The position numbers and the translations under genes were made by a program. The notes below the pieces were generated by a model, which did no database searches, was not told the origin of the DNA, and worked only from the letters and a program-made list of their open reading frames with translations. This document shows positions 1 to 9,271 of a stretch of DNA of 64,000 bases, piece after piece. The stretch comes from Fluviirhizobium alvei (GTDB lineage Bacteria > Pseudomonadota > Alphaproteobacteria > Rhizobiales > Rhizobiaceae): positions 1 to 64,000 of the forward strand of contig NZ_JAUOZU010000010.1 in the NCBI RefSeq assembly GCF_030551875.1, given 5' to 3'. Position 1 is the first letter of the stretch. Every line of letters begins with the position of its first letter.

Positions 1-170
1 CACAGCGGCGCCTTCGGATCGAACTTCAGGAACTGCGTAAACAGCACCGTGGCAATATCGGCCGCCCCCATCGGAAGTCCCGGATGGCCCGAATTCGCCT
101 TTTCAACGGCGTCCATGGAAAGAAACCGGATCGCATTCGCCATGCGATCATGCTGTTCACGTGCGCTCAT
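1..170 (-). CDS. tkt: Transketolase, N-terminal fragment (runs off window)
   Basis: The reverse strand encodes the first ~56 residues of transketolase, the thiamine-diphosphate enzyme that moves two-carbon units between sugar phosphates in the pentose phosphate and Calvin pathways. The visible start ([20 protein letters not shown]) leads into the family signature [18 protein letters not shown], which helps form the cofactor pocket. The gene continues left of the window, so it is partial only because of the window edge. It is divergent from the DUF4164-zapA pair, an arrangement usual in Rhizobiaceae. The call is firm from the signature. Confidence 0.93.
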   Translation of the reverse strand, partial: MSAREQHDRMANAIRFLSMDAVEKANSGHPGLPMGAADIATVLFTQFLKFDPKAPL

Positions 171-229
171 TGTCGCCTTCTCCCGAGATCTGTGGCCGTT
201 ATTCGCTACGGCTCTCAAAGCTGGGGGAC

Positions 230-256
230 ACATAGCAGTTAAGGCAAGGGAGTCAA
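230..256 (-). promoter_or_regulatory. Candidate sigma-70-type promoter for tkt
   Basis: On the minus strand a TTGACT (256 to 251) is followed 15-16 bases later by CTATGT/TATGTG (235 to 229), a fair match to the rhizobial housekeeping promoter. It sits about 60 bases upstream of the tkt start. Assigned by eye only. Confidence 0.4.
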
Positions 257-487
257 TAAACAGCAACCGGCTTTGGGCAACCCAATCCAAGAATTTATCC
301 ATTCATCACGTAAGATGATCCTGGTCCGGATTTCCGGCGGCAATGCGATGCTGCAACTCTTCCACAGAATTGCCTGATTTTGCGTTGCTTTGGTCAATTG
401 ACGACAGGCGGAAGCTTCCCATACTATCGGTTTGAGGATGGTCCGGCCGGACCGGTACCGATTCGATCGAAATGGACATTGACGACT

Positions 488-760
488 ATGCCAGCAGGCG
501 CAATGGTCAATTTGGCAATGGAAGAACTGCGCAGGGCATTGGCGGAGCTCGACCGGGCGATCGAAGCCCGGTTTGATCGAGAACGCGATTCCGCCGAACT
601 CGAGGCAGAAGTCAAGCGCATCCATGCCGACCGCTCGCGCCTTGGTCAGGAACTCGACCAGTCCGAATTCCGCGCCAACCGGCTGGAAGAGGTCAATCGC
701 GAAGTTTCCAGACGGCTGGTAACGGCGATGGAAACGATCAGAGCGGTTCTGGACCGCTGA
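488..760 (+). CDS. DUF4164 family coiled-coil protein
   Basis: A 90-residue acidic, heptad-rich protein of unknown biochemical function, of the DUF4164 type that rhizobia carry directly upstream of zapA. Almost the whole chain (from MEELRRALAELDRAIEARFD onward) looks like one long coiled coil rich in Glu, Arg and Leu. The open frame extends up to 380, but the extra residues look non-coding, so I place the start at ATG 488; ATG 503 is an alternative. It lies 29 bases before zapA, probably in one transcript, so a role next to the ZapA division protein is possible, but that is inference from position. Confidence 0.75.
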   Translation: MPAGAMVNLAMEELRRALAELDRAIEARFDRERDSAELEAEVKRIHADRSRLGQELDQSEFRANRLEEVNREVSRRLVTAMETIRAVLDR

Positions 761-789
761 TCGCAAGCAGGATCGGAAACGAATTCGAC

Positions 790-1161
790 ATGGCGCAGGT
801 AACGGTAACGATTGACGGCAAGGCCTATCGCATGGCCTGCGAGGAAGGCCAGGAAGCCCATCTCACCAGTCTGGCAGACAATTTCGATCGCTATGTCACC
901 CATCTCAAGGGCCAGTTCGGCGAAATCGGCGACCTGCGGCTGACCGTGATGGCGGCCATCATGGTGATGGATGAACTCTCTGACGCCAACCGCCGCCTGA
1001 CGGGCCTGGAAGCAGAAATCGACAAGCTTCGCCAGAGCCGCGACGGCATGGCTGCCGTTTCTGAAAAGAATGATGAGAACGTGGCCGCTGTGCTGGGCGA
1101 GCTCGCAAGTCAGGTCAAGGCCATTGCCGCCAAGATCAATGCACCGGCTTCGGTCGATTGA
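790..1161 (+). CDS. zapA: Cell division protein ZapA
   Basis: 123 residues. ZapA binds FtsZ and cross-links its filaments at the cytoplasmic division ring. The N-terminal globular part (MAQVTVTIDGKAYRMACEEG, then LTSLADNFDRYV) matches the ZapA fold, and residues ~55-110 form the C-terminal coiled-coil dimer/tetramer stalk. The gene is followed directly by 6S RNA, a pairing found widely in proteobacteria and supporting the identification. Co-transcribed with the preceding DUF4164 gene by spacing. Confidence 0.93.
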   Translation: MAQVTVTIDGKAYRMACEEGQEAHLTSLADNFDRYVTHLKGQFGEIGDLRLTVMAAIMVMDELSDANRRLTGLEAEIDKLRQSRDGMAAVSEKNDENVAAVLGELASQVKAIAAKINAPASVD

Positions 1162-1216
1162 TCCATATTCGCTGGAACAGCCCTTTCGCTTTCACCGGAT
1201 CAACGCTATATAGAAG

Positions 1217-1378
1217 ATGCGGTCTGTGCCTCGCGACAGGATAAACTTTTCCCCGGGCCATACTCGATCTTAAGGGAGCTGTCCCTGTTCCGGCCTGTGG
1301 GCTTGAGCACATGGCGCCCACCTACTTTGTAGGCACCAGGGATCGACATATCCATCGGTTGCCATGGACCGCGCTTTC
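1217..1378 (+). ncRNA. ssrS: 6S RNA
   Basis: Directly downstream of zapA, the usual site of 6S RNA. A TATATA -10-like box (1207-1212) precedes the inferred 5' end. The ends pair (GCGGTC at 1219-1224 with GACCGC at 1367-1372). The interior has the G/C-rich, partly paired arms expected around an open central bubble, including TTCCCCGGGCCATACTCGAT on one side and GGCACCAGGGATCGAC on the other. 6S RNA mimics an open promoter and sequesters the housekeeping RNA polymerase holoenzyme. In most relatives fau follows it; here fau is about 11 kb away (see findings). Ends are approximate. Confidence 0.85.
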
Positions 1379-1406
1379 CCGATCATCCGACCGAGTTTAA
1401 AAAGGC

Positions 1407-1441
1407 GAAGCCCGGTCCTGCAGGGCGGCGGACCGGGCTTC
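1407..1441 (-). terminator. Intrinsic terminator for the small secreted protein gene
   Basis: Perfect 12-base arms GAAGCCCGGTCC (1407-1418) and GGACCGGGCTTC (1430-1441). On the minus strand the hairpin is followed by a T run (complement of 1397-1403), so it terminates the gene at 1469-1663. Confidence 0.75.
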
Positions 1442-1468
1442 ATGCATGCTGCGACTGCGAACGGGGGT

Positions 1469-1663
1469 TCAGGCGCAGATGCGGACTTTTTTAATGTAGG
1501 GTTTGCCTTCGTAATCGTACTTCATGTCGCTCACGATCCGGCATTCCGATTTGGTTGTCGTACGGGCGAGTTCGGTCAGCGGCAGGCGTTCGGCGGGCGC
1601 AGCACTATAGAGCGCAAGGCCTGCAACGGCCGTCACCAAAGTCATGATCATCAGTTTGTGCAT
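1469..1663 (-). CDS. Small exported protein, unknown function
   Basis: 64 residues. The N-terminus (MHKLMIMTLVTAVAGLALYS, then AAPAERL) is a typical signal peptide with cleavage near residue 21-24, leaving a mature peptide of ~40 residues with two cysteines (around C40 and C63) that could form a disulfide. The gene has its own terminator at 1407-1441, which argues that it is real. Rhizobial genomes hold many such small periplasmic proteins; I do not recognise a named family. It is followed on the same strand (upstream, at 1758) by ybgC with a 94-base gap. Confidence 0.6.
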   Translation of the reverse strand: MHKLMIMTLVTAVAGLALYSAAPAERLPLTELARTTTKSECRIVSDMKYDYEGKPYIKKVRICA

Positions 1664-1757
1664 CGTTCCCGCGCCTCACCAGCCGTCGCTTTCATCCTCG
1701 GCTTGGAAACGTTTATGGCAGCGATTTTATGCGGTCGGTGTATCGTAGGTAACAGGA

Positions 1758-2207
1758 TTAATTTTCTACAAGGGCGGAAACGACGTCCGCTGGCAGTCGC
1801 CGGGGCCGGCCATTGCCGTTGATGCAGGCAATGATGACCCGAGCCGCAATCAAGAGGGTCGCATCCCTGCGGATTTCCTGTTGCAGGATCATTTTCACGC
1901 CTTCGGCTTTCTCGCAGCGTGTCGTGATGCTCAGGATGTCGTCCATCCTCGCCGGGCTTTTGAAGTCGATCTCCATACGGTGGACGACGAAGACGAGCGC
2001 CTCGCCCTCTTCCGGGTTGGCCAATTTGCTCTGCTCGATGCCGAGACAGCGAATGAAATCGGTCCGTCCGCGCTCGAGAAAGTGCAGGTAGCGCGCATGA
2101 TAGACGACACCGGAAAAATCGGTGTCTTCGTAATAGACGCGCTGGACCAGTTGATGACCCTGTTCGGTCATGCGGCCACTGAGCGGAAACTCAAACGACG
2201 TCGTCAT
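1758..2207 (-). CDS. ybgC: Tol-Pal-associated acyl-CoA thioesterase YbgC
   Basis: 149 residues, hot-dog fold thioesterase. The family signature YYEDTDFSGVVYHARYLHF, carrying the catalytic Asp of the 4-hydroxybenzoyl-CoA thioesterase-like class, is at residues ~25-43. In many proteobacteria ybgC opens the tol-pal cluster; here tolQ does not follow, and the next gene on this strand is the small secreted protein. Start at ATG 2207, preceded by GGAAGG; only 2 bases separate it from the upstream NUDIX stop, so the two genes are coupled. Downstream tol genes are presumably elsewhere. Confidence 0.92.
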   Translation of the reverse strand: MTTSFEFPLSGRMTEQGHQLVQRVYYEDTDFSGVVYHARYLHFLERGRTDFIRCLGIEQSKLANPEEGEALVFVVHRMEIDFKSPARMDDILSITTRCEKAEGVKMILQQEIRRDATLLIAARVIIACINGNGRPRRLPADVVSALVEN

Positions 2208-2209
2208 GT

Positions 2210-2713
2210 TCAGCCTTCCGGTACGGTCTCATGCCAGACGAGATGCTCGGTCACGATCGGCAGATTTGCGATACGACCGGGAATGAAATTCGGCTGCAAT
2301 GGCAGCGCCAAGAGGCTTGCTTCATTCGCCGGCACCCATTTGAATTCCAGGTCGCTGCCACCATCGGCGATGCGATGAACGATCTCTCCTGAAGCGAATG
2401 GGAAACTGTCGGGCACTGCCATGCGATAGTAAAAACCGAGTTCGTGATAGCGGCGATTGTCGAAGAAGAAAAAGTTCTCCACCACCCAGAGCAGGTTGCC
2501 GATTTCGGTCTCGTGTTCCAGCTCCTCAACCATCTCGCGCCGGAGCGTTTCGCGCGAATCTTCGCCGATTTCCGCCCGCCCGCCGGGCAAGGTCCAGAAG
2601 GGTTCGTGGGTGGCACGATGAACGAGCAGATGGCCATTGCGCAGGGCAAGCCCTGCGATCCGGTAGTTGAAGAGATTGGGATCGGCATCGATCCGCACCA
2701 TTTTTCGCATCAT
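2210..2713 (-). CDS. NUDIX hydrolase
   Basis: 167 residues. NUDIX proteins hydrolyse nucleoside diphosphates linked to another group. The Nudix box is complete: GGRAEIGEDSRETLRREMVE followed by EL, matching G-x5-E-x7-REUxEE-x-G/E-U. Substrate cannot be read from the sequence; a repeated aromatic patch (VVENFFFFDNRRYHELGFYY) is likely near the substrate pocket. The ATG abuts the stop of the upstream phosphoesterase (TGAATG), indicating translational coupling within the ruvCAB-ybgC run. Confidence 0.88.
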   Translation of the reverse strand: MMRKMVRIDADPNLFNYRIAGLALRNGHLLVHRATHEPFWTLPGGRAEIGEDSRETLRREMVEELEHETEIGNLLWVVENFFFFDNRRYHELGFYYRMAVPDSFPFASGEIVHRIADGGSDLEFKWVPANEASLLALPLQPNFIPGRIANLPIVTEHLVWHETVPEG

Positions 2714-3604
2714 TCACCCCAGTTCCACGACGAGGATTTCCGGCCAGGAACCGATCCGCACTGGCATTCCGGTACAGCCCAGTCCGCGCGAGACCACGAG
2801 ATCGCGCCCGCCTTCATGATAGTGTCCGACCGGATAGATCCGTGATCCGCGCGAGGCGGCAACAGGGCGCCAGCCGAACAGGTTCACCTGTCCGCCATGC
2901 GTATGGCCCGAAAGTGTCAACGAAAACCGGCCACCGGCTTGCGGGAAAATGTCCGGCTCATGAGCAAGCAGGATCGCGGGATCGGTATCCGTGATCTGCC
3001 GCTGCAATCCTTCGAGATCATCGATGCCACGGCGAAAGGTAACCGGTTCCGTCGCCATCTGGTCGCCGAGGCCGGCCAGCCAGAAACCATGTCCGTCCTT
3101 TTCCAGTCGAATGGCCCGGTTGACGAGCACCGGAATGTTGACGGCATCAAGAGCCCGCTCGGCTGCGGTCGGAACGATGAAGTCGCGGCGGTAGTCGGCA
3201 TCGTCGTGATAATCGTGATTGCCGAGGATCGCATGGACGCCGAGAGGGGCCGCCAGTTGCGCAAGCGAACCTGCCCAGGCTTCCGGCGCAATGCGGCCAA
3301 GCACAATATTGGGCCCAACGACGTAGTCGCCCAGAAGCAGGATCACATCGCCGCCGAGCGCGTTGGCCTGCGCGCAGATTTTTGAGATCCGTTTCGCATC
3401 CATCCAGGGCTCGCAGGCATGGAAATCGGCAAGAGCGACGATCCTGAGCTTCAATCCGGGCGTCCAGCCTTTCGGCGTCAGACGAAAGGTGGTGACGTCG
3501 GGCGTCCCCATCGCCTCCACACCGGTGGCATAGGTTGTTACAGCGGCTCCCGCGAGCATCATCCGCCAGACGAATTTCAGAAAACCACGCCGGGTCAGCA
3601 TCAT
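2714..3604 (-). CDS. Tat-exported metallophosphoesterase
   Basis: 296 residues. The N-terminus carries a twin-arginine motif (TRRGFLK) before a hydrophobic stretch ending near TYATGVEA, so it is probably exported folded through Tat. The calcineurin-like motifs are all present: DFHACEP (D-x-H), LLLGDYV (GD), GNHDYHDD (GNHD) and SGHTHGGQ (GHxH), giving a two-metal site. The family (YkuE/YaeI-like) acts on phosphodiester lipids or UDP-2,3-diacylglucosamine; the substrate here is not known. Its ATG overlaps the ruvB stop by four bases (ATGA), so it is translated with ruvB. Confidence 0.85.
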   Translation of the reverse strand: MMLTRRGFLKFVWRMMLAGAAVTTYATGVEAMGTPDVTTFRLTPKGWTPGLKLRIVALADFHACEPWMDAKRISKICAQANALGGDVILLLGDYVVGPNIVLGRIAPEAWAGSLAQLAAPLGVHAILGNHDYHDDADYRRDFIVPTAAERALDAVNIPVLVNRAIRLEKDGHGFWLAGLGDQMATEPVTFRRGIDDLEGLQRQITDTDPAILLAHEPDIFPQAGGRFSLTLSGHTHGGQVNLFGWRPVAASRGSRIYPVGHYHEGGRDLVVSRGLGCTGMPVRIGSWPEILVVELG

Positions 3605-4641
3605 TCCTCGTCCTGAAACAGGCCGAACTGGGTGGCGACGAGATTGGCGGGCGGATTGAGACCGAGATGCTTCCAGGCGTTCCCAGTCAGCACGCGCCCC
3701 CGTGGCGTGCGCTGGATGAAACCCTGCTGGATCAGATAGGGCTCGATAATATCTTCGATCGCGTCGCGCGGCTCGGACAGCCCGGCAGAAATGGTTTCGA
3801 TACCCACCGGCCCGCCACCGAAATTGGTGGCGATCATGGTCAAATAGCGGCGGTCGAGCTGGTCAAAACCCATCGAATCGACATCCAGCCGCGTCAGCGC
3901 CATATCGGCAATCTCGGCGGTTACGGCCTCTGCCTTGGCCACTTCGGCAAAATCGCGCACCCGGCGCAACAGGCGCCCGGCGATACGCGGCGTGCCGCGG
4001 GCTCGGCGGGCGATCTCACGCGCCCCTTCACTCGTCATGCCAAGACCCATGAGGCGGGCACCGCGATGAACGATCAGCTCGAGTTCATCGACCGTGTAGA
4101 AATTCAGGCGAACCGGAATCCCGAAGCGATCCCGCAGCGGATTGGTAAGAAGGCCGAGGCGGGTCGTGGCCGCAACGAGGGTGAACTTCGACAGGTCTAT
4201 CTTGACCGAACGGGCAGCAGGCCCCTCTCCGATTATCAGATCGAGCTGGAAATCCTCCATCGCGGGATAGAGAATTTCCTCGACCGCCGGATTGAGGCGG
4301 TGAATTTCATCGATGAACAGCACGTCGCGCTCTTCGAGATTGGTCAGGAGTGCGGCAAGATCGCCGGCCTTGGCAATGACCGGACCGGAGGTCGAGCGGA
4401 AGTTGACCCCGAGTTCCTTGGCCATGATCTGCGCCAGCGTCGTCTTGCCGAGGCCCGGCGGCCCAACGAACAACACATGATCGAGGGCATCGCCACGGTT
4501 TTTCGCCGCTTCGATGAAGATTTTCAGATTGGCGCGCGCCTCCGCCTGGCCGGTAAACTCATCGAGCGATTGCGGGCGCAAGGCGCTGTCGAGATCTTCG
4601 CCGCGCTTTTCCGGCGTCAGGATGGGATTGGGACCATTCAT
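3601..4641 (-). CDS. ruvB: Holliday junction branch migration helicase RuvB
   Basis: 346 residues, normal length. AAA+ ATPase motor that drives branch migration with RuvA during recombination repair. Walker A is GPPGLGKTT (residues ~61-69), Walker B region is [11 protein letters not shown], and the sensor/arginine region is [20 protein letters not shown]-terminal winged helix ([16 protein letters not shown]) completes the protein. It follows ruvA on the same strand in the standard ruvCAB order, with a ~70-base gap. Confidence 0.98.
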   Translation of the reverse strand: MNGPNPILTPEKRGEDLDSALRPQSLDEFTGQAEARANLKIFIEAAKNRGDALDHVLFVGPPGLGKTTLAQIMAKELGVNFRSTSGPVIAKAGDLAALLTNLEERDVLFIDEIHRLNPAVEEILYPAMEDFQLDLIIGEGPAARSVKIDLSKFTLVAATTRLGLLTNPLRDRFGIPVRLNFYTVDELELIVHRGARLMGLGMTSEGAREIARRARGTPRIAGRLLRRVRDFAEVAKAEAVTAEIADMALTRLDVDSMGFDQLDRRYLTMIATNFGGGPVGIETISAGLSEPRDAIEDIIEPYLIQQGFIQRTPRGRVLTGNAWKHLGLNPPANLVATQFGLFQDEE

Positions 4642-4712
4642 CGATTCGTATCCATGCCGTCGGCGGTACCTGCTTTCCGCTTAACAGGTTGCCGCCGGAT
4701 TGCAAACGCCCG

Positions 4713-5330
4713 TCAGCGGGCCAGTTCCTTCAGACCCAACCGGATCAGCTTGGCACTGTCGGCACCCTCACCCGCCGTTTTCAACGCCGCGGCGACCGCG
4801 CTGGCGGCCTGATCACGTGAATAACCAAGGTTCGTGAGCGCCGACACCGCATCCGCCACCGGAGCTGCGGCGACACCTTCGCCAAGTTCCTGCTTGAGCC
4901 CGATCGAACCCGACATGTCGCCGGAAAAAGCGGGCGCCTTGGATTTGAGTTCCGTGAGAATGCGAACGGCAACCTTGGGGCCAACGCCGGGCGCACGCGA
5001 GATCGCCGTCTTGTCCTGCAGCGCAATCGCATTGGCAAGCTCGGATGGCGTCAGGGTCGAGAGAATGGCGAGCGCGACCTTGGCGCCGACGCCCTGCACG
5101 ATCTGCAGCAGCCGGAACCATTCCCGTTCGAGCGCCGTCTGGAAACCGAACAGGCGAAACTGGTCCTCGCGGACATAGGTCTCGATGAAAAGCACCACCG
5201 CCTCGCCGGCGGACCCGATCCGCGACAGCGTCCGGGCCGAACAATGGGCGACATAGCAAACACCGTGCACATCGACGAGCACGTAATCCTCGCCGATTTC
5301 CTCGATAGTGCCCTTGAGCTTGCCGATCAT
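4713..5330 (-). CDS. ruvA: Holliday junction DNA-binding protein RuvA
   Basis: 205 residues with the usual start [20 protein letters not shown], so I choose ATG 5330 rather than the longer frame to 5354. Domain I is the OB fold, domain II has two helix-hairpin-helix motifs ([16 protein letters not shown] and [16 protein letters not shown]), and domain III (~160-205, [18 protein letters not shown]) contacts RuvB. RuvA tetramers hold the Holliday junction in a square-planar form. Located between ruvC and ruvB. Confidence 0.97.
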   Translation of the reverse strand: MIGKLKGTIEEIGEDYVLVDVHGVCYVAHCSARTLSRIGSAGEAVVLFIETYVREDQFRLFGFQTALEREWFRLLQIVQGVGAKVALAILSTLTPSELANAIALQDKTAISRAPGVGPKVAVRILTELKSKAPAFSGDMSGSIGLKQELGEGVAAAPVADAVSALTNLGYSRDQAASAVAAALKTAGEGADSAKLIRLGLKELAR

Positions 5331-5412
5331 GTTCGCGCCTGGAAATGAGATCAATAAATGCCTGGTTCAGCCGCTGGACTATGCATGCCGACGAGAACAG
5401 GTCAAGAACAAA

Positions 5413-5934
5413 CTAGCCTTGGATGCGCGCCATCGCCTTGAGCCGGCTTGCCGCGCCGCCGAGGTGATGGGCATGACAGATGGCAATCGCCAGCGCATCG
5501 GCGGCATCGTTGCCGACGAATGTCGCCTTCGGCATCAGCACCTTGAGCATCATGTGGATCTGCTGCTTTTCGCCGTGACCGACACCAATCACGGATTTCT
5601 TGACTGCATTCGGCGCATATTCGGCGACCGGGAGACCGGCCCGCGCCGGCACCAGCATGGCAATGCCACGCGCCTGGCCGAGCTTGAGCGTTGCCACGGC
5701 ATCCTTGTTGACGAAGGTCTGTTCGACGGCAGCCTCGTCCGGCTTGTGGCTGTGGATCACGTCTGCGAGACCATCATGCAGCTGGCAGAGCCGGGAGGCC
5801 AGATCCATCTTGTCATCGGAGGTCACGGTGCCGGATGCGACGAACTTCAGCGAATTGCCAAGCGTCTCGATGATACCCCAGCCGGTGCGGCGAAGGCCCG
5901 GATCGATGCCGATGATGCGAATCAGGTTGTTCAT
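5413..5934 (-). CDS. ruvC: Crossover junction endodeoxyribonuclease RuvC
   Basis: 173 residues. RuvC resolves Holliday junctions by paired nicks. The RNase H-like acidic tetrad is visible: Asp in [14 protein letters not shown], Glu in [14 protein letters not shown], and the C-terminal Asp pair in [17 protein letters not shown]. First gene of the minus-strand ruvC-ruvA-ruvB run; ~80 bases separate it from ruvA. The 230-base region to the right (5935-6165) separates it from the divergent chemoreceptor and must hold both promoters. Confidence 0.97.
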   Translation of the reverse strand: MNNLIRIIGIDPGLRRTGWGIIETLGNSLKFVASGTVTSDDKMDLASRLCQLHDGLADVIHSHKPDEAAVEQTFVNKDAVATLKLGQARGIAMLVPARAGLPVAEYAPNAVKKSVIGVGHGEKQQIHMMLKVLMPKATFVGNDAADALAIAICHAHHLGGAASRLKAMARIQG

Positions 5935-6165
5935 GTCGTTATGTATAGGGCGTGCAGTTCAGGATCGCCAACTGCTGACGCACGCAAGCGCCCCTTGTTG
6001 CAGGACAAAGATTTCTCGCAAAGCGCGCTTTATTTCTTTACCGCTAATTAAGCACTCTAGCGAAGAATCCCACAACGCAGATCTCGCATCCGGATTTGCC
6101 AAAATCGAGGCGCGACCGGCAAAGCCGCGCAAAGCCGTGACGATCACGCTGAATGAGAGACGTCC

Positions 6166-8463
6166 ATGTCGAAGCTGTTTCAATCCATGCAGGCAAAAGT
6201 TATCGCGATATTTCTCGGTATGGTTTTCCTTTCCATATGCGCGCTTGCCATTTTGAGCTACAGCAGCTCCGACAGGATTTTTCTCGACCAGACCAGGGAG
6301 GCGATGCAGAGCGTCCTGACCTTCCGCGCTGCCAATCTTGAGAACGAATTCGACATCATCCAGGATCAGGCCACCTCGATCGCCAAGATTGAAACGCTCG
6401 GCAAGGCGATGGTCAATCTCAAGAGCGCATGGAAATCGCTCGACAAGACACCCGGCGCGGCAAAGGCCGAGCTTCAGAAATTCTTTGTCACTGGCAATCC
6501 AAACCCGGCCGACGAGCGGGAAAAACTCCTCAAGCCGGAAGGGCCCGGCGGCTACTATTACTCGGCACATGAAGAACTACAGCCGGAACTCGCCAAATTG
6601 CTACCGGCGACCCATTTCAGCGACATGCTGATGCTCGATGGCAAGGGAAACGTCATCTACTCCTACAAGAAGCTTGAAAACTTCGGCGAAAACGCGACCG
6701 CACCGGAGTTGGCCCAGACCAGCCTTGGCAAGGTGTTTGCGCAAACCACAGCCAATGTCGCCAAGGCTCAGACCGATGATGTCGCAGCCGTGTTTTCCGG
6801 TCTTTCCGTGAATGCGACCACCGGGCGTTCGGATATCTACGTCGCCATTCCACTCGTCAATCTTGGCCAGTTGCGGGGCATCTTCATCTTTCAGGTTCGC
6901 GATGATGCCATCGGCAAGATCATGACCATGGGCATTGCAAAGGATAGTTCGGCGAAGACCAGCATCATTTCCGCAGATGGAACTGTCATCAGCACGGATG
7001 CCGCCGGCAAGCTCGTGGCACTCGATCCCGCAGCATTCACGTTCCGGGACGCGGCCTTTGCCGATGCCGCGATGACCGTCGCACAGTTCGATCGTACGGA
7101 TGGCGCCGCGACCAGCTTCAATATGCCGGTATCGGTTGGTACAGAGCGGTTTCTGATCGCAGAGAGCATCCTTGACAGCGAACTGGCATCGGGCACGCTC
7201 CAAATCGCGTTCCTTCTGGCAGCGGCCGGGGCAATCGTTCTCATCATCACGTCAGTAATTTCTGGATTCGTCCTGCGCCGCATGCTCGCTCCCCTCGGAC
7301 GGCTTGCAAAGGCAACCGAGGCCGTGGCGTCCGGGGCCCTCGATACCCGGATCGAAGGCGAAAACCGTCATGACGAGATCGGCACGATGTCACGCGCACT
7401 CGCGGGCTTCCGTTCGTCCCTTGTCAACCAACGCGAGCTCGAAGCCCAGACCGCCACCCTTCGTGCTGCTGACGAGAAGGAAAGACAAGCACGCGCTGAC
7501 CAGCAGAGAGCAGAATCCGACAGTCTCCAGTCGGTTGTTTCCATGTTGGGGGAAGGCTTGAACAGGCTTGCGCGCGGCGATCTCGCCTACCAGATCCAGC
7601 AGTCGTTTCCGCCGGCACTCGATGGACTGCGCGTGAACTTCAATGCATCGGTGGAGCAGCTGGCCAACGCGCTCACCGCAATCAGCCACAATTCGAACGC
7701 TGTGAAGGCCGGTACCGAGGAAATGCGCAGTTCGGCAGATCAGTTGGCCGAACGGACCGAACGGCAATCGGCTGCGATCAGCGAAACAGCGTCCGCGATC
7801 AGCCATATTACCGAAGCCGTCAGACAGCAGATGGCGCGTGCAGAGCAGGCAACCAAGATTGCCAAGGATGCCAATGACGGCACGCGCGCTTCGGCTCAGA
7901 TCATGGAACAGACGATCAAGGCGATAGAAGCAATCCAGACTTCGTCGCAAGAGATCAATTCGATCGTCTCGGTCATCGACGAAATCGCCTTCCAGACAAA
8001 TCTCCTTGCGCTGAATGCAGGGGTCGAAGCTGCTCGTGCGGGCGAATCCGGAAAGGGCTTCGCCGTCGTCGCCCAGGAAGTGCGCGAACTGGCCCAACGT
8101 TCGGCCAGGGCGGCTAAGGAGATTTCGGAACTGCTGACCAAATCGACGGCGGAAGTCGACACAGGTGTCTCGCTGGTCGAGAAAGCCGGACAGGCCCTGC
8201 AAGCGATCGGCACTCATGTCGAATCGATCAATCGCCATATCGTCGGCATGATGGAATCGACACGTGAGGAAGCCGAAACGCTAAGGAACATCAATAGCTC
8301 CATCGGCCAGATCGAAAGTATGACGCAGCAGAATGCCGCAATGGTGGAGGAGACCACCGCTTCGACGCACCAGTTGGCTCAGGAGGCCGGTGAAATGAAT
8401 GGCAGGATCGGCCAGTTCCAGTTCGCGCAGCACGAACCATCCGCCTGGCGAAGATCAGCCTGA
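6166..8463 (+). CDS. Methyl-accepting chemotaxis protein
   Basis: 765 residues, a transmembrane chemoreceptor. TM1 is at ~10-32 (VIAIFLGMVFLSICALAIL), followed by a large ~300-residue periplasmic sensor (probably Cache/PAS-like, ligand unknown), TM2 at ~347-368 (FLLAAAGAIVLIITSVISGF), a HAMP domain (to ~425), a second HAMP-like segment (VVSMLGEGLNRLARGDLAYQ), and the signalling hairpin with the conserved tip region EIAFQTNLLALNAGVEAARA. The C-terminus lacks a CheR-tethering pentapeptide, as in many alphaproteobacterial receptors. Stands alone between ruvC and the DUF4336 gene; it breaks the otherwise minus-strand block, so it may be a later insertion. Confidence 0.93.
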   Translation: MSKLFQSMQAKVIAIFLGMVFLSICALAILSYSSSDRIFLDQTREAMQSVLTFRAANLENEFDIIQDQATSIAKIETLGKAMVNLKSAWKSLDKTPGAAKAELQKFFVTGNPNPADEREKLLKPEGPGGYYYSAHEELQPELAKLLPATHFSDMLMLDGKGNVIYSYKKLENFGENATAPELAQTSLGKVFAQTTANVAKAQTDDVAAVFSGLSVNATTGRSDIYVAIPLVNLGQLRGIFIFQVRDDAIGKIMTMGIAKDSSAKTSIISADGTVISTDAAGKLVALDPAAFTFRDAAFADAAMTVAQFDRTDGAATSFNMPVSVGTERFLIAESILDSELASGTLQIAFLLAAAGAIVLIITSVISGFVLRRMLAPLGRLAKATEAVASGALDTRIEGENRHDEIGTMSRALAGFRSSLVNQRELEAQTATLRAADEKERQARADQQRAESDSLQSVVSMLGEGLNRLARGDLAYQIQQSFPPALDGLRVNFNASVEQLANALTAISHNSNAVKAGTEEMRSSADQLAERTERQSAAISETASAISHITEAVRQQMARAEQATKIAKDANDGTRASAQIMEQTIKAIEAIQTSSQEINSIVSVIDEIAFQTNLLALNAGVEAARAGESGKGFAVVAQEVRELAQRSARAAKEISELLTKSTAEVDTGVSLVEKAGQALQAIGTHVESINRHIVGMMESTREEAETLRNINSSIGQIESMTQQNAAMVEETTASTHQLAQEAGEMNGRIGQFQFAQHEPSAWRRSA

Positions 8464-8525
8464 CACCGCGCTTGCTCGCGTCCGGGTCAGTATCTTACGT
8501 CCAGACAGTGCAGCGGAATCGCCGC

Positions 8526-9218
8526 CTAACGTGATAGAAAATGAAACGCTCGACGCAGGAAGGATTGGCCGTCTTCGATGATCGGAGGGCCATGGGCTAT
8601 GATCACCTTTTGCGTCGGCCATGCCAGAATGGTCTCCAGAGATAGCCGCGCGGCTTGACGGTCAGTGAAGGCCAAGCGAAATTTTCGTGGCACCGCAGGT
8701 TCATCAGCGGTCATCAGGTCCAGCCGGGCAACAAGCGCCCGCCAGCCTTTAAACCATCCGCGCGGGAGTTGCTGGATAAGATCGGTAAAGATTGCGGTCC
8801 CGCTTTCGCGGTGAAACAGGACGACTTCCGTTGTGATCCGATTGCCCCACATGATCGCGTGATCGATCTCCCCTGCCCAGGCGGCGACCGGACCATCGCC
8901 GAAATCCGCGTCGAACCGGATATCCTTGCGTTTCTCCCGCAGCCCGGGCGGAGCATAGACAAGGGCGCTGGGATAAGCCCGCTGCCAGTCACCAAGGAAT
9001 GTGTGATGGAGCGCATTCGGCGGAATCAGATAGCGCACCGTGCCCAACGTCTCCACTTCGGCGCCGAGTTCATCCGACAAGGCAATCGGCGACCAGAGGA
9101 GGAGATCGTGATTGGCCAGCCGGATCACCCCCATGCGGGTGGGATAATGGAAACCGGCTGCGGCCGTGACCACGGTCCCATCGGCAATCCAGATATTCGG
9201 ACCGAACTCCTTTAGCAT
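8526..9218 (-). CDS. DUF4336 domain protein (metallo-beta-lactamase-like)
   Basis: 230 residues over the full DUF4336 length, starting MLKEFGPNIWIADGTVVTAA. The fold is related to metallo-beta-lactamases, but the canonical HxHxDH metal motif is absent: the chain has LHHTFLGDWQ and IIAHGPPI, suggesting an altered or lost metal site. Function unknown in this family. Divergent from a TetR regulator across 53 bases that contain a palindrome, so the TetR protein probably controls it. Confidence 0.78.
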   Translation of the reverse strand: MLKEFGPNIWIADGTVVTAAAGFHYPTRMGVIRLANHDLLLWSPIALSDELGAEVETLGTVRYLIPPNALHHTFLGDWQRAYPSALVYAPPGLREKRKDIRFDADFGDGPVAAWAGEIDHAIMWGNRITTEVVLFHRESGTAIFTDLIQQLPRGWFKGWRALVARLDLMTADEPAVPRKFRLAFTDRQAARLSLETILAWPTQKVIIAHGPPIIEDGQSFLRRAFHFLSR

Positions 9219-9238
9219 GCGGATTCCTCATAAATCTT

Positions 9239-9266
9239 TACATGTGTGTATTTTTACACTAATGTA
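9239..9266. promoter_or_regulatory. Palindromic operator between DUF4336 gene and tetR
   Basis: Arms TACATGTGTGTA (9239-9250) and TACACTAATGTA (9255-9266) are inverted repeats matching at 10 of 12 positions around a 4-base spacer. Position in the middle of a short divergent intergenic region next to a TetR gene makes this its likely binding site. Confidence 0.6.
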
Positions 9267-9271
9267 TAATT